Source: Proteiniclasticum aestuarii
Lineage (GTDB): Bacteria; Bacillota; Clostridia; Clostridiales; Clostridiaceae
DNA length: 64,000 bases
Direction: 5' to 3'
Assembly (NCBI RefSeq): GCF_017368455.1
Contig: NZ_JAFNJU010000011.1
Coordinates: forward strand, 1-64,000
A program made the position numbers and the translations under genes. The notes below the pieces were generated by a model, which was given only the letters and a program-made list of their open reading frames with translations, was not told the DNA's origin and made no database searches. Positions 51,653 to 59,779 of the stretch are shown one piece after another. The stretch's first letter is position 1, and every line of letters starts with the position of its first letter.

Positions 51653-52966
51653 CTAATATCTGAAATACTTGTCTTTGAACCAGGATTCATAGAAACGTGC
51701 CAGATCATTGCTCTTCATCTTCTCGATAAGATGCTCCACCAGTTCTTCCCATACAACGGGCAGATAATGCTCCTTGAACTCCTCCCTCAGAATCTCTTCC
51801 TCCGCTGTGAGCGCTTTGCTTCTGACCTTCCAGTTCTCCCTGGGATAAAGCACCATGAGATAGCTGTCTGGTGAAAGATGTACTAGACTTCTCATGAAGC
51901 TGTAGTTTTCCAGAAATGCCTTCTCGCTTTTATGCTCCTCTCTGATGATTTCCGACTGCTCCAATAGCGGTCTGTAGGTTTCCTCGTATTTTTCAAGATA
52001 CTCTTCATCCCGGGCACGTCCATAGCATCCCTGGGTATACTTTGCTATGACGTAGAGCTCTTTCCCGGATTTCAGCTTCATGTGGAAATCAAAACAGGTT
52101 TTTCTGCCCTCGGTCTGTTCCATCTCCGAGATTTTCGAGAAGGAAATATGGGCAGGATCATAGACAATCTCATCCTCAATGCCCATGAGCGCAAGAAGTG
52201 TATCCAGTTCCCTGTAACGAAGAAGCGGATAAAAGAAATTCACCGCCATGACCTGAGAGGAATTCAGATGATGGGAGTACCTGTGCCAGTGGATGGTGGA
52301 AAGATATTTGGATCCCACTAGCTTCTCCCGCACTTCCCTGGAGAAATTCATCTCATAGTATTTTTCAGGAAGAATGTGACCGTAGGTTCTTCCATTACAG
52401 CTGACCTCTTCCTTCACCCTCAGGAATCTCTCCTTATAGGATTTCATATGATCCAGAACTTTACTGCTGAATGCTCTGCAGTCCAGAAAAGCCGTTTCAT
52501 AAGCCCAGGTGAGGCTCACTGTGGCCAGTTCCTGACTGGGAAAGTCTTCCTCCGCAAGAAATACAAAGGAACTCTCCTCATGAAGACCGAACTCCTCATT
52601 CCCTGTATCCGCCATATTGATGATGGCTCTGTAGACCGCTGCCTCTTCGATGGTGCCTAGGGCTCTGGCACTGCTCAGCTTTTCGATGCCGATGATCAGA
52701 GGCTGGTCTTTCTTTTCGGTCAGCTTCTTTAGGTTCTCAGGCGTGATTTCTTCACCTCTGAGCAGTATGAACTCTCTCTTCGTGTTCTCACTGAACGCAC
52801 GCAGCTCATTTCGCACCTCATCCTTGTACTGAGAAATCCTTATGACCAGCAGACTCTTCCTTCCTGCATGGCGCGTCAGAAATTCCTCAATGACTTTTGT
52901 TTCTTCCATCATTCTGCTGCGTGTATCCAGCAGTCCTCTTTCCTTCAGCATCAGTGTCCTCTCCAT
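51653..52966 (-). CDS. Restriction-endonuclease-like protein (PGN_0703-type) with unknown N-terminal domain
   Basis: A protein of about 437 residues; I use ATG 52966 (GGGGGGA upstream), and 52951 or 52972 are also possible. The C-terminal half (HLNSSQVMAVNFFYPLLRYR, then FDFHMKLKSGKELYVIAKYT) resembles proteins called PGN_0703-like restriction endonucleases. In such PD-(D/E)XK folds the strand after the aspartate usually reads ExK; here it reads IAK, so the glutamate appears lost. The N-terminal 200 residues match nothing I know. No methylase or specificity gene is adjacent. Family assignment is tentative. Confidence 0.45.
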   Translation of the reverse strand: MERTLMLKERGLLDTRSRMMEETKVIEEFLTRHAGRKSLLVIRISQYKDEVRNELRAFSENTKREFILLRGEEITPENLKKLTEKKDQPLIIGIEKLSSARALGTIEEAAVYRAIINMADTGNEEFGLHEESSFVFLAEEDFPSQELATVSLTWAYETAFLDCRAFSSKVLDHMKSYKERFLRVKEEVSCNGRTYGHILPEKYYEMNFSREVREKLVGSKYLSTIHWHRYSHHLNSSQVMAVNFFYPLLRYRELDTLLALMGIEDEIVYDPAHISFSKISEMEQTEGRKTCFDFHMKLKSGKELYVIAKYTQGCYGRARDEEYLEKYEETYRPLLEQSEIIREEHKSEKAFLENYSFMRSLVHLSPDSYLMVLYPRENWKVRSKALTAEEEILREEFKEHYLPVVWEELVEHLIEKMKSNDLARFYESWFKDKYFRY

Positions 52967-53109
52967 CTTCATTCCCCCCGCAATGCATAGATTCCTATCC
53001 AATTCAATATGCTTCTATTTTATCTCAATTTCTTCTGTAAATGTTAATTTCCAGATAAAAAGTTGGAAAATACACATAATTGCAATCGATTACCAGAAGG
53101 AGAAGAAAA

Positions 53110-53129
53110 AGAGAGGATTTCTCCTCTCT
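53110..53129 (-). terminator. Terminator after the GSP17M-domain gene
   Basis: An 8-bp stem AGAGAGGA / TCCTCTCT with a 4-base loop is followed by TTTTTCTTC on the minus strand. It begins 17 bases after TAA 53146, which supports that TAA, not the earlier TGA at 53278, as the original end of the gene. Confidence 0.75.
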
Positions 53130-53145
53130 TCGGGTTATTTAATCT

Positions 53146-53868
53146 TTAGTGAAGGTGGAACCCTGGGTCCAGCGGATCCTCTTCCTCCTCAGAAACATTC
53201 CTGTTCACTTTATCCAGGTCCGCATAGTCTTCCAGTTCTCGTTCATCCAGAGAAATGGAACGGTCTACGGATTCCTTTCAGTCCTCATCCACTTTTTCCA
53301 TGTGGTGTGGCGGATGGATCACATCCTCTTCTGTGATAGACCCTGGATTCAAGATTTCCTCATCCACATGGGGATCTTCATACGTACCTGGGGTAGTCTT
53401 TCTGAATCCATAGTCTAAAGCCACATAAGTGCCCGGATTATCAGGGTCTTCCTTGAACCTCTTTGTGATGGTGAATGTTCCTGGTGTCATGATGTCCTTT
53501 ATGAAAAGGTCTGGTGCTCTGTAGGTGCCTGGATTTTCAATATGGTTTCTGATTTCATCATTGACCCCTATGAACACCAGTATATTTCCTTCGTGCAGTC
53601 TGTCTCTGTAGATTGCAGTATTCTCTTCTGGAATGCCGTAGTGCGTCAGGGAAGCGACAAATTCATGAACGCCCGGTCCATGAAACAGATCTCCTACAAT
53701 CACTTTCTCTTCTACTCTGGTATCCATCGTGTCCTTGAGCATCTTGTATTCATAAGGATCGTTGGTGACCACGGAAATTTCATTGGCATCCAGTCCCATT
53801 TCCTTCAGATCATTGATGGCCAGGATGGCTTCTTCTTCTGTTCTAAATGTTCCTACTAGTCTTTTCAA
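53146..53868 (-). pseudogene. GSP17M-domain protein with PGTY repeats, interrupted by in-frame TGA
   Basis: The start is TTG 53868 with AAGGAG eight bases upstream. Residues 1-105 form a general-stress-protein-17M-like domain (KRLVGTFRTEEEAILAINDL). After it come five PG-T/S-Y/F units at residues 113, 129, 145, 160 and 175, spaced 16, 16, 15 and 15. Frame and coding character continue past TGA (53278-53280, codon 197) for 43 more codons, rich in D and E, to TAA 53146. The tail ends in another PG unit (DPLDPGFHLH) just before a terminator. This suggests a recent nonsense change (for example Trp TGG to TGA), read-through or a sequence error. If TGA is used, a protein of 196 residues is made, so the gene may still function. 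Cytoplasmic; function unknown. Confidence 0.7.
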
Positions 53869-54010
53869 AAGATAACACTCCTTTATCAAAAAATTATTCT
53901 GGTTGTCACTTTCACTATACCGTTAAATAAAGACCATTTTTTAACATTTCAGTGAAATGATAGTGAAAACTGTGTTATCTCCTGTTCATATTTCGATTCA
54001 GCACCAATGC

Positions 54011-54475
54011 TTATCCCTGTTTCTTCTCCATGGACAGAAGCCTGGCCTTCACATCCAGTCCGCCCGCATAGCCCACCAGTTTCCCGTTCTTTCCGATGAC
54101 GCGATGACAGGGAATGATTACGGGAATCCGGTTTCTGTTGTTGGCCATACCAACGGCACGTGAAGCCTTTGGGTTTCCCACTGCAATGGCGATGTCCTCA
54201 TAGGTTCTTGTTTCCCCCTTGGGGATCTCACGCAGGGCTTCCCACACTTTCTTCTGGAAGGGGGTTCCCTCCAGGCGAAGAGGAAGATCATACTCCTGTC
54301 TTTTCCCCTGGTAATATTCGTTAATCTGCTTTTCCACTTCTTCGATAAGCGGTGTCTTCATTTCCTTCATGCCCAGTATGGATACTTTACCGAAATGAAG
54401 ATCTGTGATTCTGCCGTCATTCTCCAGCACAGTCAGTTCGCCGATGAGTGTTTCTATGGTGTATTTGCATTTCAT
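54011..54475 (-). CDS. ogt: Methylated-DNA--protein-cysteine methyltransferase
   Basis: An O6-alkylguanine-DNA alkyltransferase that moves the alkyl group to its own cysteine. It has about 154 residues from ATG 54475 (GGGGGG upstream, somewhat far). The active site is IPVIIPCHRVIGKNG, preceded by GTPFQKKVWEALREIPKGET (the helix-turn-helix and arginine-finger region) and SRAVGMANNRN. All key residues are present. Single gene, upstream of a tRNA gene on the same strand. Confidence 0.93.
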   Translation of the reverse strand: MKCKYTIETLIGELTVLENDGRITDLHFGKVSILGMKEMKTPLIEEVEKQINEYYQGKRQEYDLPLRLEGTPFQKKVWEALREIPKGETRTYEDIAIAVGNPKASRAVGMANNRNRIPVIIPCHRVIGKNGKLVGYAGGLDVKARLLSMEKKQG

Positions 54476-54571
54476 GACCAGATAGCCCCCCAATTCGTTT
54501 TCTGGTCTCATCATACCCTATCTTCCATAATTAATAAATATCCGTTTTCCGCTTTTTGCGATATAAAAAAA

Positions 54572-54596
54572 GACCTGAATGAAAATCATTCAGATC
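54572..54596 (-). terminator. Terminator after tRNA-Val
   Basis: A stem of about 11 bp, GACCTGAATGA with TCATTCAGATC, and a 3-base loop is followed by a run of seven T on the minus strand. It starts four bases after the tRNA end. Confidence 0.85.
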
Positions 54597-54599
54597 CTA

Positions 54600-54675
54600 T
54601 GGTGGGAAGAACAGGACTCGAACCTGCGACTTCCACCTTGTCGAGGTGGCACTCTCCCAGCTGAGTTATCCTCCC
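54600..54675 (-). tRNA. tRNA-Val (GAC anticodon)
   Basis: A 76-base cloverleaf read on the minus strand. It has acceptor arms GGGAGGA and TCTTCCC, D arm ACTC..GAGT, anticodon stem CCACC/GGTGG with loop TCGACAA, T arm CGCAGGTTCGAGTCCTG and encoded ACCA end. The anticodon GAC reads valine codons GUC and GUU. Confidence 0.93.
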
Positions 54676-54828
54676 ATAGGCAGTTTTTGCTGCCCCTTCA
54701 TTATAGCAAATTCCAGCGCCAAGGCAAAGCCTTTTTTTCATGTTTCTTGAAAATTGATGCGTTTTTTCCCGCTTTTCTGATATTCGTGAAAGATCCCGGA
54801 AACAACGTCTCCGGGATTCCGATCTGGT

Positions 54829-55719
54829 CTACTTCATTTTCTTCGGTTTTCTCCGATAGCTTCGGCGTTTTGCCTGCTGTGGGGCTGGCTCCTCTTCTGG
54901 AGCTTCTTTGCCTTCACCCTTCAGTGAAACCCACATGGACGTGCCGTCTTTCCCCTTGGTGTTGAATTCGAGAAAATCGAATTTCTTCAGGAACTTGGAA
55001 AGCTTGGTGTCTCCATAGTTACGCACATCAAAGTCCGGATATCTTTTTACAAGACGGTTTCCGATTTCACCCATATTCATGCTCTGGGCTTCCACCTCAT
55101 TCATCATTTTCAGCACAGTGGCTTTGATGACTTCAATATCCGTCATGCTCTTCTGGTCATCGGACTTCTCCGTCTTAGAAGAAGGTTTCTTTCCATTGGT
55201 GCCAGGCTGCAACTGATTTTCTTTCTTCTCTCTTTCGATGGCTGAAGCCTTCTCCTCTTCTTCCCGTTTGCTCTTTTCATCTGAGGCCAGCAGCACGTCA
55301 AGATACTTGAACTGGTTGCAGGCGGCGATGAAGGGCTTCGGGGTCTTCTTTTCGCCCATGCCCACCACAAGCATGCCTGACTCTCTCAATCGGGAGGCAA
55401 GCTTTGTGAAGTCACTGTCACTGGATACAATGCAGAATCCTTCCACATATCCTGTATAGAGAATATCCATGGCATCGATGATCATGGCAGAATCCGTGGC
55501 ATTCTTCCCTACGGTATAGCTGTACTGCTGCACCGGGGTGACGGAATTGGCCAGAAGAATATCCTTCCAGGATGCGGACCCTGGTGATGTCCAGTCTCCA
55601 TAGATTCTCTTGTAGGTGGCTACTCCGTAATTGGATACTTCGTCGAATATGTACTTGATGTATTTTGCTGAAACATTATCTGCATCGATGAGGATTGCAA
55701 ACCGTTTTTCTTCTACCAT
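54829..55719 (-). CDS. NYN-domain RNase with OST-HTH/LOTUS domain
   Basis: A 296-residue protein. The N-terminal NYN (PIN-like) domain shows acidic metal ligands in FAILIDADNVS, KNATDSAMIIDAMDIL and CIVSSDSDFTKLASRLRE. A charged linker rich in K and E follows, then a LOTUS/OST-HTH domain (VIKATVLKMMNEVEAQSMNM, about residues 200-270) thought to bind RNA, and a basic tail. The active-site acids are all there, so it is probably an active RNase. Single gene; GGAGG precedes ATG. Confidence 0.85.
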   Translation of the reverse strand: MVEEKRFAILIDADNVSAKYIKYIFDEVSNYGVATYKRIYGDWTSPGSASWKDILLANSVTPVQQYSYTVGKNATDSAMIIDAMDILYTGYVEGFCIVSSDSDFTKLASRLRESGMLVVGMGEKKTPKPFIAACNQFKYLDVLLASDEKSKREEEEKASAIEREKKENQLQPGTNGKKPSSKTEKSDDQKSMTDIEVIKATVLKMMNEVEAQSMNMGEIGNRLVKRYPDFDVRNYGDTKLSKFLKKFDFLEFNTKGKDGTSMWVSLKGEGKEAPEEEPAPQQAKRRSYRRKPKKMK

Positions 55720-56029
55720 CTATTGGCCTCCAAGTTTTCTAGCTTTTCTTTTATCATACCACGAATTGAAATTGAAAACGGAACATTTTCGCTGATTTTC
55801 TCTCATTTATCCTGATTTCTGCGGGATGCACGCTTCGTCTCTGATGAAAAGCATCTCTATCTCTTCCAGAAAAGAAAAAGAAAATAGATGTTTCAAATTC
55901 AGGGAAAGCAGACTATAATAAGATGTACTTCTTTTACCAGATTAATATATCAGGAAATACTCATAATTTCATAAGAATTACCCCGTAAAATAGGAATGTA
56001 CAAGGACTTAATGAGAGGAAGAGACAGAA
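55720..56029. other. Divergent spacer with a promoter candidate
   Basis: Roughly 310 bases between two divergent genes. TTTCAA (55891-55896), 17-base spacer and TATAAT (55914-55919) form a moderate plus-strand promoter for the peptidase-like gene. I see no other feature. Confidence 0.5.
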
Positions 56030-56611
56030 ATGGAATCATATTATATTTATCTTGTTTTCACGAAAACCGGGACCTGGCTGTCCCGTGTCATTGCCACTTT
56101 TTCGGACATGAAATATGTTCATGCATCCATCAGCTTTGATGACAGCTTCACCAGAATGTATTCCTTCGGTAGAAGAAATCCGGACAATCCTTTTTCAGGC
56201 GGCTTTGTGGAAGAAAACCTCAAAGGTGGCGTCTACCAGAAATTCACGGAGTCCAGATGCCTCATCTATAAGGTAAAGGTCACAGAGCTTCAGTACTATT
56301 CTCTGAAAGAGGAACTGGCGAAATTCCAGAACGAAGCCGACAAATACCACTACAACCTCATCGGTCTTGTGGGTGCAAAGCTCGGTATTCCACTGAAGAG
56401 AAAACACCACTACTTCTGTTCCCAGTTCATATCGGAGATCCTCATCAACAGCAAGATCTACGACATTGATAAGGAACCTGAACTGATCTCACCGGATGAT
56501 CTCTACAGCGTCGAGAACATGGAACTCCTTTATGAGGGATTCATCTCCATGTATAACGGTGAACCGAATCTGGTCATGAATCCGGCCCTCAAGGCATCAG
56601 CAATTATTTAG
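56030..56611 (+). CDS. Permuted papain-like (NlpC/P60 relative) protein
   Basis: A 193-residue cytoplasmic protein. A histidine in MKYVHASISFDD near the N-terminus and a cysteine in HHYFCSQFISEIL (around residue 126) form the order His then Cys, the mark of circularly permuted NlpC/P60 (DUF830/YiiX-like) domains. Relatives cleave amide or acyl bonds. There is no signal peptide, so cell wall is an unlikely target. AGAGGAAGAG precedes ATG. Confidence 0.7.
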   Translation: MESYYIYLVFTKTGTWLSRVIATFSDMKYVHASISFDDSFTRMYSFGRRNPDNPFSGGFVEENLKGGVYQKFTESRCLIYKVKVTELQYYSLKEELAKFQNEADKYHYNLIGLVGAKLGIPLKRKHHYFCSQFISEILINSKIYDIDKEPELISPDDLYSVENMELLYEGFISMYNGEPNLVMNPALKASAII

Positions 56612-56702
56612 TTCTATTATTACACTTCCAACTGACACAAGAAGACTGGGATCAATGAAAAATCAGGTTCTGAACCCGCAAAGCTCAGAGCTCCATCAGA
56701 AG

Positions 56703-56743
56703 AAAAGCTTCATGCTTCTCATAAAAGAGAACATGAAGCTTTT
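56703..56743 (+). terminator. Shared terminator of two convergent genes
   Basis: A perfect 12-bp stem AAAAGCTTCATG / CATGAAGCTTTT with a 17-base loop, between the peptidase-like gene and ilvE. A and T runs on both sides suit both directions. Confidence 0.75.
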
Positions 56744-56758
56744 TGCTTGCATAAAAAT

Positions 56759-57829
56759 TTAGATTGTAACGATCCAGTCACGAGTGTCTTCGACCTTGCC
56801 CCACTGAATGCCTGTCAGGCCATCATAGAGCTTCTGGGTGACTTCTCCGATCTTTCCACCTTCCACTTCGAAGGTTTCATCCTTATAGGTCAGCCAGCCT
56901 ACAGGTGTCACCACCGCTGCTGTTCCTGTGCCCCAGACTTCTTCCAGTTTCCCTGCTTTGGCAGCTTCCACAAGTTCATCAACACTGATGAGCTTTTCGA
57001 TGACTTCATATCCCCAGTCCTTCAAAAGTTCGATGCTGGACTTTCTTGTCACACCAGGAAGAACGGATCCGTTCAGTTCTGGCGTATAGATCTTTCCGTC
57101 GATTTTGAACATGATGTTCATGGCACCGACTTCTTCCACGTATTTTCTTTCCACGCCATCCAGCCACAGAACCTGTGAGAAGCCTTTCTTTCCGGCTCTG
57201 ACAGAAGCTCTGATGGATGCAGCATAGTTTCCGCCACATTTCGCATAACCAGTACCCCCACGTACTGCTCTGACATCCTGATCCTCGATGAGTATCTTGA
57301 TGGGATTGATGCCTTCTGGATAGTAGCTTCCTACTGGACAGGTCAGTATGCAGAACAGGTAGCTGTCTGAAGCATGCACACCAAGACCTACATCTGTTGC
57401 AATCATGAACGGTCTGATGTAGAGGGAAGTCCCTTCTTCACTAGGTACCCATTCCTTGTCCACTTCCACCAGTTTCTTCAGCGCTTCCATGAACATATCC
57501 TCATCCATTGCTGGCATGCTCACTCTTTCACCGGACCTGGCCATTCTTCTGATGTTTTCAAAAGGTCTGAAAAACTGGATCGCTCCGCTTTCCGTCCTGT
57601 AGGCTTTCATGCCTTCAAAGATTTCCTGAGCATAATGGAAGACCATGGCTCCTGGGTCCATTGGAATGGGTCCATGTGGAACGATTCTCGCATCGTGCCA
57701 TCCCTTCTGGCTGTCATAGTTCATAAGGAACATATGGTCAGAGAAAGTCTTTCCGAATTTCACCTTGCTCATATCCTGTGGTTTCTCTCTTTTGTCTTCT
57801 CTTAATTCAATTCTGATATCCTGTATCAC
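56759..57829 (-). CDS. ilvE: Branched-chain amino acid aminotransferase
   Basis: A PLP-dependent class IV aminotransferase, about 356 residues from GTG 57829 (AAAGGGG upstream). It joins leucine, isoleucine and valine to their keto acids. Motifs are the GMKAYRTESGAIQFFRP region, GGTGYAKCGGNYAAS with the PLP lysine, and EEVWGTGTAAVVTPVGWLTY. The length fits the long BCAT type. In an amino-acid fermenter it may run in the catabolic direction and feed keto acids to ferredoxin oxidoreductases (inference). Confidence 0.9.
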   Translation of the reverse strand: MIQDIRIELREDKREKPQDMSKVKFGKTFSDHMFLMNYDSQKGWHDARIVPHGPIPMDPGAMVFHYAQEIFEGMKAYRTESGAIQFFRPFENIRRMARSGERVSMPAMDEDMFMEALKKLVEVDKEWVPSEEGTSLYIRPFMIATDVGLGVHASDSYLFCILTCPVGSYYPEGINPIKILIEDQDVRAVRGGTGYAKCGGNYAASIRASVRAGKKGFSQVLWLDGVERKYVEEVGAMNIMFKIDGKIYTPELNGSVLPGVTRKSSIELLKDWGYEVIEKLISVDELVEAAKAGKLEEVWGTGTAAVVTPVGWLTYKDETFEVEGGKIGEVTQKLYDGLTGIQWGKVEDTRDWIVTI

Positions 57830-57864
57830 ACAAAGCACCCCTTTTTACTGTTTCTAATGACCTA

Positions 57865-57892
57865 ATTATACCTTATTAGGCGGGATGTTCAA
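57865..57892 (-). promoter_or_regulatory. ilvE promoter
   Basis: TTGAAC (57887-57892), 16-base spacer and TATAAT (57865-57870), about 36 bases before the GTG start. No T-box or leader hairpin is visible. Confidence 0.65.
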
Positions 57893-58240
57893 CGCCATCA
57901 GCGCTTCCAGCCACTGGATGTAAACAATATCATTTCAATGAAAAGCTGTTTTTCTTGACTGATTCACAATGAATTTTCAGGTAAGGTGACAGATTTTCTT
58001 CGTATAGCGAAGATGAGTACCTAATTACTATAAATCACAATTTCTAAACAGATTTCGTTTACATTGTGATTATTTTATCGTTATGTCAACCATTCTCGCA
58101 TATTTTGCGAATATGACATTAAGGACAGGTTGTTGAATCCGGTTCAGATTAAAACGCCACCTTTTCTCATCTGCCGATGACGAAAAGATGGCGGTGTTTC
58201 ACTTATGATTTTATTTCAACAGGTTCTTAAATCCCCGTTC
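57893..58240. other. Spacer upstream of ilvE with an inverted repeat and terminator
   Basis: AT-rich and without a gene. An inverted repeat AATCACAAT (58033-58041) and ATTGTGATT (58063-58071) with a 21-base loop could be a dimeric operator or a weak stem. The right end holds the terminator of the TspO-related gene. Confidence 0.45.
58155..58193 (-). terminator. Terminator of the TspO-related gene
   Basis: A 12-bp stem CGCCACCTTTTC / GAAAAGATGGCG with one mismatch is followed on the minus strand by TTTTAATC. Confidence 0.65.
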
Positions 58241-59038
58241 TTAAGATCTCTTCTTCTTCGAAAAGAACAGATATCCTTCCGCCATGACAAAGAGGAAGAT
58301 GGAGATGGACGCTGCAATGATGACGAAAATGTACTGACTGTCAAATCCGTCAGGACTGATATGTTTGTAGAGAATACCGCTGTAGGCCCATATGAAGACC
58401 AGACCATAGGCCATGTCTCTGAAGGAGAACATGGTCAGGATGCCGATGGTGGCACCGACGGCGAGGATCAGAATGGTCCAGATGGATTCGGATATGCCGA
58501 ATCCGTTCCATCCTATGTCCACGAGAAGCGTCGTCACATTTGCGATGGTGGCAACGGTGATCCAACCGAAATAGACACTGAAGGGCAGCCGGATGAAGAG
58601 TCTTTCTCTTCCGCTGAGTACTGCATTTTTCGTCATGAAGTTGATTCCTATGAGGGAAACAAGGATCACAAGCATCAGAACCGTGGATAGAAGAATCTGA
58701 TCATAGTGCCAGGTGAGAATCCACAATGCATTGGCAACGGAAGAAATGGAGAACACGATACCGATCCGGGTCAGAAGATTTCTGTTTCCATCCCTTGTAC
58801 CGCTTTTCAGCACACCCAGCTGGTAGAGCACATATAAGGCCAGAAGTAAGTAGATCACGCCCCATATGCTGAAGGTGAATCCAGAAGGAGCAAACAGATT
58901 GGGATAGGAGTCGGAAATCTCACCCGTGCCTTTCCCGTTGATGGGTAGAATATTGGCCAGGGCATTCATGATGATCATGACCGCATAGGTTCCGGCCACC
59001 AGAATTTTGATCGGAGTGGATGGTGTCTTTTCATTCAT
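58241..59038 (-). CDS. TspO/MBR-related membrane protein
   Basis: A 265-residue protein with seven or more hydrophobic segments. The start carries the pattern ANILPINGKGTGEISDSYPN with FTFSIWGVIYLLLALYVLYQ, seen in TspO-related tryptophan-rich proteins of Firmicutes, and WILTWHYDQILLSTVLMLVI follows. It is longer than classical TspO (about 160 residues). Ligand unknown. AAGGAGAG precedes ATG. Confidence 0.72.
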   Translation of the reverse strand: MNEKTPSTPIKILVAGTYAVMIIMNALANILPINGKGTGEISDSYPNLFAPSGFTFSIWGVIYLLLALYVLYQLGVLKSGTRDGNRNLLTRIGIVFSISSVANALWILTWHYDQILLSTVLMLVILVSLIGINFMTKNAVLSGRERLFIRLPFSVYFGWITVATIANVTTLLVDIGWNGFGISESIWTILILAVGATIGILTMFSFRDMAYGLVFIWAYSGILYKHISPDGFDSQYIFVIIAASISIFLFVMAEGYLFFSKKKRS

Positions 59039-59112
59039 ACTTTCTCTCTCCTTTCAGATTTCATCTGAGTCTGATTAAATCGGATGATTGCTATACTAAG
59101 CATACTACAAAA

Positions 59113-59143
59113 ATAGAGTCAGATGATGAACATCGGACTCTAT
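59113..59143 (-). terminator. Terminator of the type IV pilus gene cluster
   Basis: An 8-bp stem ATAGAGTC / GACTCTAT extended by GATG/CATC is followed by TTTTTGTAG on the minus strand, just after the prepilin gene. Confidence 0.75.
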
Positions 59144-59149
59144 TCACGA

Positions 59150-59767
59150 TTATTTCAAATATTCAATTACACGGGATTTATCTAGAGGTGTATCCTCTTC
59201 GTGATTGATTCCGGTTCCTGAGGCAGACATATTAAGGAGATTGATGCTGGTGGTCAGCGAAGACTCACTACCTTCATATAGGCCTTTCAGATGCAGTTCC
59301 AGGATGATCTTTCCATTTTCAGTGTCGTTGGAAGCCATTCTGAAGAAGGAGTCCCCACTGTATTCACCCGGCAATGTCATGGTGTCAAAACCATCTCCAG
59401 TATTCCTGTAGATCACGATTTTACCGATGTCATTTTCAATTTCTTCATAGGATATATAGCTTAAATCAGTTTCTGGAGCATCTGACTTAGGATCAAACCC
59501 GCTTGGCCTAATATTCAGCTTTATAGCGTATCGGACTTCATTCTGGAGCATCTCCATACCGAGCCTTGTATCATTCTGTACGAATGCTTTCCTTGAGCCG
59601 CTGCTGTAGGTTGTTGCCCCACTATAGAACAGTGTAGCGATGACGCCCATAATGATCGCTGTGATGGCTACAGTGATGAGCACCTCCACCAGTGTAAATC
59701 CCTTGAATTTGGTTTTGTTTCTGTCTTCTGGAATTCTTTCTTTATTTATCATGTCCCACTTCCGCAT
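59150..59767 (-). CDS. Type IV prepilin-like protein
   Basis: A class III signal protein of about 205 residues (ATG 59767, or 59752). The leader ends KTKFKG, cut before FTLVEVLITVAITAIIMGVI with E at position +5, the classical type IV prepilin signature. The long hydrophobic helix is followed by a soluble domain with the YSSGSRKAFVQND pattern of PilW/ComGF-type minor pilins. It is the last gene of the cluster, 12 bases after the GGDEF/HD-GYP gene. Confidence 0.85.
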   Translation of the reverse strand: MRKWDMINKERIPEDRNKTKFKGFTLVEVLITVAITAIIMGVIATLFYSGATTYSSGSRKAFVQNDTRLGMEMLQNEVRYAIKLNIRPSGFDPKSDAPETDLSYISYEEIENDIGKIVIYRNTGDGFDTMTLPGEYSGDSFFRMASNDTENGKIILELHLKGLYEGSESSLTTSINLLNMSASGTGINHEEDTPLDKSRVIEYLK

Positions 59768-59779
59768 CTGTTTTCATAT

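Noticed and set aside
53278-53280. TGA as a selenocysteine codon
   Set aside because: No bacterial SECIS-like hairpin with the usual loop is evident right after it, and the protein family is not known to contain selenocysteine. Nonsense change, read-through or sequence error is more likely.
58033-58071. Inverted repeat AATCACAAT / ATTGTGATT as a defined operator
   Set aside because: The 21-base gap and AT-rich setting make chance likely. It is mentioned in the spacer entry only.
57839-58240. T-box or other amino-acid riboswitch upstream of ilvE
   Set aside because: No T-box sequence or specifier stem is present, and the promoter lies within 40 bases of the start, leaving no room for a leader.
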